From positions 10,509 through 15,995 of the forward strand of contig PMKK01000097.1 in assembly GCA_003157715.1 (NCBI GenBank): a stretch of DNA of 5,487 bases, read 5' to 3'. Source of the DNA: Actinomycetota bacterium. Lineage in GTDB: Bacteria; Actinomycetota; Thermoleophilia; UBA2241. This document shows positions 4,731 through 5,487 of the stretch, piece by piece. The notes beneath the pieces were generated by a model that saw only the letters and a list, made by a program, of their open reading frames with translations, ran no database searches and had not been told where the DNA came from. The stretch's first letter is position 1; the number at the start of each line of letters is the position of its first letter. Position numbers and translations under genes: made by a program.

Positions 4731-5462
4731 TCAGGCTCGACGCCGCGGAGAGACGATCACCGAGCGCTGCGGCTCGTCGCCCTCGGAACGGGTCTCGACT
4801 TTGGCGTGGTCCTTGAGGTGAAGATGGACGATCTTGCGTTCGGCCGCCGTCATCGGCTTGAGGATGAGCTCGCCGTGCGTGCGCTCGACCTTCTGCGCAG
4901 CCCGTTCGGCCACCGCCTTGAGCGAGACCTCGCGGCGGTTGCGGTAGCCCTCGGCGTCGACGATGACCTGCCGGCGAGCGTGCGCGTGACCGTTGACCAC
5001 GATCGCGGCCAGATACTGCAGCGCGTCGAGCGTCTGGCCGTGACGGCCGATCAGCAGGCCGAGATCGTCCCCGGCGATGTCGGCCACGACGGCATCGCCG
5101 GCCTGCGACACCTCGACGTCGACGTCGAGGCCCATGCCCGTGGTGACCCGGGTGACGAAGTCGTCGAGCTTCTGCAGGGCCTCGTCGGCGTCGACGACAT
5201 CGCCGCCGACAGCCGCGGTCGCCCCGGGCAGCACGCGAGCCTCGACCCGCGGCTGCGACTTGCCCATGCCCAGAAACCCGCCCTGGCCGCCCTCGTCGAC
5301 GACGACGAACTCGACGTCGTCCTCGCGCACGTAGGGCACCACCTTGCGAAGCTGCTCGAGCGCCTTCTTCTTGGCCGCCTCGACGCTGACGGCGCTGGCC
5401 ACGGTGGCGAACTCGGTCTCGTCGGCCTGCTCGTCAGGAGGTGGGCTTACGCTTTGGTCCAT
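4731..5462 (-). CDS. jag: Jag/KhpB (EloR) RNA-binding protein, Jag_N-KH-R3H
   Basis: The product has 243 residues and the full three-domain layout. Jag_N is about 18-77, with the typical VSVEAAKKKALEQL helix and the GGFLGMGKSQPRVEARV motif (61-77). The KH domain is about 100-168, with its RNA-binding GxxG loop as GRHG (139-142) within LLIGRHGQTLDALQYL. The R3H domain is about 172-237, with R209-x3-H213 in AAERKIVHLHL, then VETRSEGDEPQRSVIVSP. In Firmicutes KhpB/EloR pairs with KhpA, binds RNA and affects cell elongation and division; the role in actinobacteria is less studied. ATG 5462 is chosen because GGAG lies 6 bases upstream. A GTG at 5474 is in frame but overlaps that site. Jag genes usually follow yidC in the rpmH-rnpA-yidC cluster, which is expected beyond the right edge. 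The linker between Jag_N and KH is short, and no domain is damaged. Confidence 0.95.
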   Translation of the reverse strand: MDQSVSPPPDEQADETEFATVASAVSVEAAKKKALEQLRKVVPYVREDDVEFVVVDEGGQGGFLGMGKSQPRVEARVLPGATAAVGGDVVDADEALQKLDDFVTRVTTGMGLDVDVEVSQAGDAVVADIAGDDLGLLIGRHGQTLDALQYLAAIVVNGHAHARRQVIVDAEGYRNRREVSLKAVAERAAQKVERTHGELILKPMTAAERKIVHLHLKDHAKVETRSEGDEPQRSVIVSPRRRA

Positions 5463-5468
5463 CGCTCG

Positions 5469-5472
5469 CTCC
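5469..5472 (-). promoter_or_regulatory. Ribosome binding site deciding the jag ATG
   Basis: On the minus strand GGAG lies 6 bases before ATG 5462. The in-frame GTG at 5474 overlaps the site and is disfavoured. The layout is nearly identical to that of the zinc-ribbon gene at 2215-2229. Confidence 0.65.
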
Positions 5473-5487
5473 ACTCGGTCGACTGGG

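Overview
This is a 5.5 kb stretch of GC-rich, densely coding bacterial chromosome with ordinary housekeeping and accessory genes. There is no phage, transposon, CRISPR array, rRNA or tRNA. The codon bias (G or C in most third positions), frequent GTG starts, a LppX/LprAFG-like lipoprotein and a small DUF2007-type protein beside the DNA-repair gene nfo suggest an actinobacterium. A deep-branching class such as Thermoleophilia is my best guess, but that is inference from protein style, not a phylogenetic result.

Layout, left to right. (1) Bases 1-618, minus strand: the first 206 residues of an APC-superfamily permease, which looks most like the polyamine-uptake (PUT) branch and runs off the left edge. 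(2) Bases 619-932: a 314-base divergent intergenic region with nested inverted repeats, two possible -10 elements and a short hairpin next to the nfo ribosome binding site. (3) Bases 933-2029, plus strand: nfo (endonuclease IV, all nine metal ligands present), then after only 2 bases a 79-residue DUF2007-like protein, almost certainly translated from the same mRNA. (4) Bases 2227-3495, plus strand: a 422-residue protein with an N-terminal four-cysteine zinc ribbon, a coiled coil, a long acidic/Ala-rich linker containing four DEL(V)EP-type repeats, and a compact C-terminal domain of unknown function. (5) Bases 3496-3531: a strong hairpin between convergent genes. (6) Bases 3563-4567, minus strand: a secreted lipoprotein, LppX/LprAFG-like. 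(7) Bases 4731-5462, minus strand: jag/khpB, an RNA-binding protein with Jag_N, KH and R3H domains, probably the downstream partner of yidC just outside the right edge.

Functionally, the window holds base-excision repair (nfo), RNA binding and envelope biology (jag, lipoprotein), a transporter, and two uncharacterised proteins. Jag is normally followed by rsmG and parA/parB near the origin; here it is followed by terminator-like hairpins and a lipoprotein gene, so the canonical cluster is interrupted. I see no convincing new multi-gene system. The most novel item is the 422-residue zinc-ribbon/coiled-coil protein. Smaller curiosities are the palindromic permease-nfo region, a Shine-Dalgarno look-alike in a hairpin before the lipoprotein gene, and an open frame running into the start of jag.
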